Positions 6,620-7,341 of a DNA stretch of 7,341 nucleotides are shown here, in pieces. Under the pieces are notes generated by a model. That model was given only the letters and a program-made list of their open reading frames with translations, was not told the DNA's origin and did not search any database. Location: contig LXTH01000039.1 of NCBI GenBank assembly GCA_001643555.1, forward strand, positions 1,025 to 8,365, read 5' to 3'. Position numbers and translations under genes: made by a program. How positions within the stretch are numbered: position 1 is the stretch's first letter; each line of letters starts with the position of its first letter. This DNA comes from Nitrospirae bacterium SPGG5 (lineage in GTDB: Bacteria > Nitrospirota > Nitrospiria > Nitrospirales > UBA8639).

Positions 6620-6927
6620 GTCTGGCCTCGCACACTAAGAATTCACGAAAAATGTAGTTGATCGAATTTGTGACTGTTTCTTACTTTACGTGACTTAAAC
6701 TCGAAATCCGAATATCGAAATTCGAAACAAACTCGAAATACCAAACTCGATTTTTTTAACGGAGCATTTCGACATTTGTCGATAGAGGTATTCATTCCTT
6801 GCCATTTAAACATTTGAATTTGTTTCGAATTTCGATATTCGGATTTCGGATTTATTCCACGGTTTTTGTTATTTGGTCATTTGAATATGTTTCGGATTTC
6901 GAAATTCGAGTTTCGAATTTGTATTTT
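6620..6927. other. 308-bp repeat-filled gap between the two decarboxylase subunit genes
   Basis: This AT-rich stretch separates two genes whose products should form one enzyme. It holds the TTCGAAATT-type repeat block at 6702-6920 and a T-run at 6750-6757. Apart from the GAGG at 6626-6629 before the beta gene, no regulatory site could be assigned. An open frame on the plus strand here (starting near 6799) has low-complexity, repeat-driven composition and is not a gene. Confidence 0.7.
6702..6920. repeat. TTCGAAATT-type repeat block: one inverted and two direct copies
   Basis: The 30 bases at 6702-6731 are the exact reverse complement of 6819-6848; both contain the core CGAATATCGAAATTCG or its complement. 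A 43-base unit at 6811-6853 recurs at 6878-6920 with about six substitutions, and the similarity extends a few bases to the left of each. So there are three related copies in about 220 bp, with an 87-base loop between the perfect arms. Repeats of this look are common between genes in some Nitrospirota and deltaproteobacterial genomes (recall, not checked). Confidence 0.8.
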
Positions 6928-7341
6928 TTAGGGTTGAACAGTTTTCACCACTCCCTTTTTCAAAAACAGCGCAACGGGAATACGCTGTTCCATAAAGGTT
7001 TTCGCGGTCCACTGAAGATCATCGGCTATGGTGTGTTCAGAAAGAGTTCGGTGGGGAATCCGAATCGTGTCCATGAGTTGTGGCATGGTTTCCCCCATGA
7101 CGAGATGCTCCGGATCATCTTTTCCTTCAAAGCCACGCCAGGCAATAACCATGACGCATGGAATGGTGTAAATCAGATTCAGCGACATCAACACATTCAA
7201 GGCATTCCCCAACCCTGAATTTTGCATGAGCACGACCGGGATTTTTCCCCCAAGAAAGGCACCGGCAGCCATCGCCACGGCTTCATCTTCACGTACAGCC
7301 GGGGTATAAAGGCGCCGCTCCCCCAACACTTCGATAATTCC
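6928..7341 (-). CDS. Phosphonopyruvate/sulfopyruvate decarboxylase, N-terminal (alpha) subunit, start outside window
   Basis: Reading is open to the window edge; 137 residues of the C-terminal part are visible, beginning GIIEVLGERRLYTPAVRED. The gene's own start is beyond 7341, and the GTG at 7327-7329 is internal. REDEAVAMAAGAFLGGK (visible residues 18-34) carries the glutamate that activates the thiamin ring in this family, and VVLMQNSGLGNALNVLMSL follows it. IAWRG and the DDPEHLVMGE segment match both phosphonopyruvate decarboxylase and ComD. The chain ends at VQP, the expected end of an alpha subunit (about 170-180 residues), and does not continue into the ThDP-binding half, which is the separate gene at 6029-6619. 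Together they should form one decarboxylase. Context favours phosphonopyruvate as substrate; sequence alone does not exclude sulfopyruvate. Confidence 0.85.
   Translation of the reverse strand, partial: GIIEVLGERRLYTPAVREDEAVAMAAGAFLGGKIPVVLMQNSGLGNALNVLMSLNLIYTIPCVMVIAWRGFEGKDDPEHLVMGETMPQLMDTIRIPHRTLSEHTIADDLQWTAKTFMEQRIPVALFLKKGVVKTVQP

Noticed and set aside
6702..6920. CRISPR array
   Set aside because: There are only two direct copies, they are imperfect, and one further copy is inverted; there are no regular spacers.
6799..7218. 139-residue plus-strand open frame
   Set aside because: Its first part is encoded by the TTCGAAATT repeats (Phe/Ile/Tyr-rich) and the rest is antisense to the decarboxylase alpha gene.

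Overview
The window looks like a chromosomal segment of a free-living Gram-negative-type bacterium. Its gene set and its many short intergenic palindromes (TTCGAAATT-rich blocks, GTGAAGCGTGA-type repeats, a GGGGTCAGACTCGA palindrome) remind me most of Nitrospira or related Nitrospirota. That placement rests on recall of style, not on a marker gene, so treat it as tentative.

Layout. From 1 to 918 (+) lies the 3' part of a long-chain trans-polyprenyl diphosphate synthase. Everything else that codes is on the minus strand and reads toward it, so the two units converge on a 311-bp gap (919-1229) that holds a large nested palindrome and a probable two-way terminator. In transcription order the minus-strand unit is: N-terminal-type subunit of a ThDP-dependent phosphonopyruvate/sulfopyruvate decarboxylase (6928 to beyond the right edge); its C-terminal-type subunit (6029-6619); a class-V aminotransferase of the 2-aminoethylphosphonate:pyruvate transaminase kind (4862-5935); a small CTP-type nucleotidyltransferase (3961-4707); a fusion of a degenerate nucleotidyltransferase domain with an integral-membrane CDP-alcohol phosphatidyltransferase (2499-3968), overlapping the previous gene by 8 bp; and a multi-spanning flippase-like (UPF0104 / LPG-synthase-TM) membrane protein (1230-2222).

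How the genes could work together (inference). Phosphonopyruvate, made by a PEP mutase that should lie just outside the right edge, would be decarboxylated to phosphonoacetaldehyde, transaminated to 2-aminoethylphosphonate (AEP), activated to CMP-AEP, and its headgroup passed to a lipid acceptor at the membrane. The flippase-like protein could move or help place that lipid. The segment is therefore best read as a candidate phosphonolipid operon.

Nearly every gap in the operon is occupied by a different palindromic repeat: 2231-2406, 4752-4860, 5982-6040 and 6702-6920. One of them supplies a gene's stop codon, and one sits 8 bp from a start codon. No tRNA, rRNA, CRISPR array or intact transposase gene was seen.
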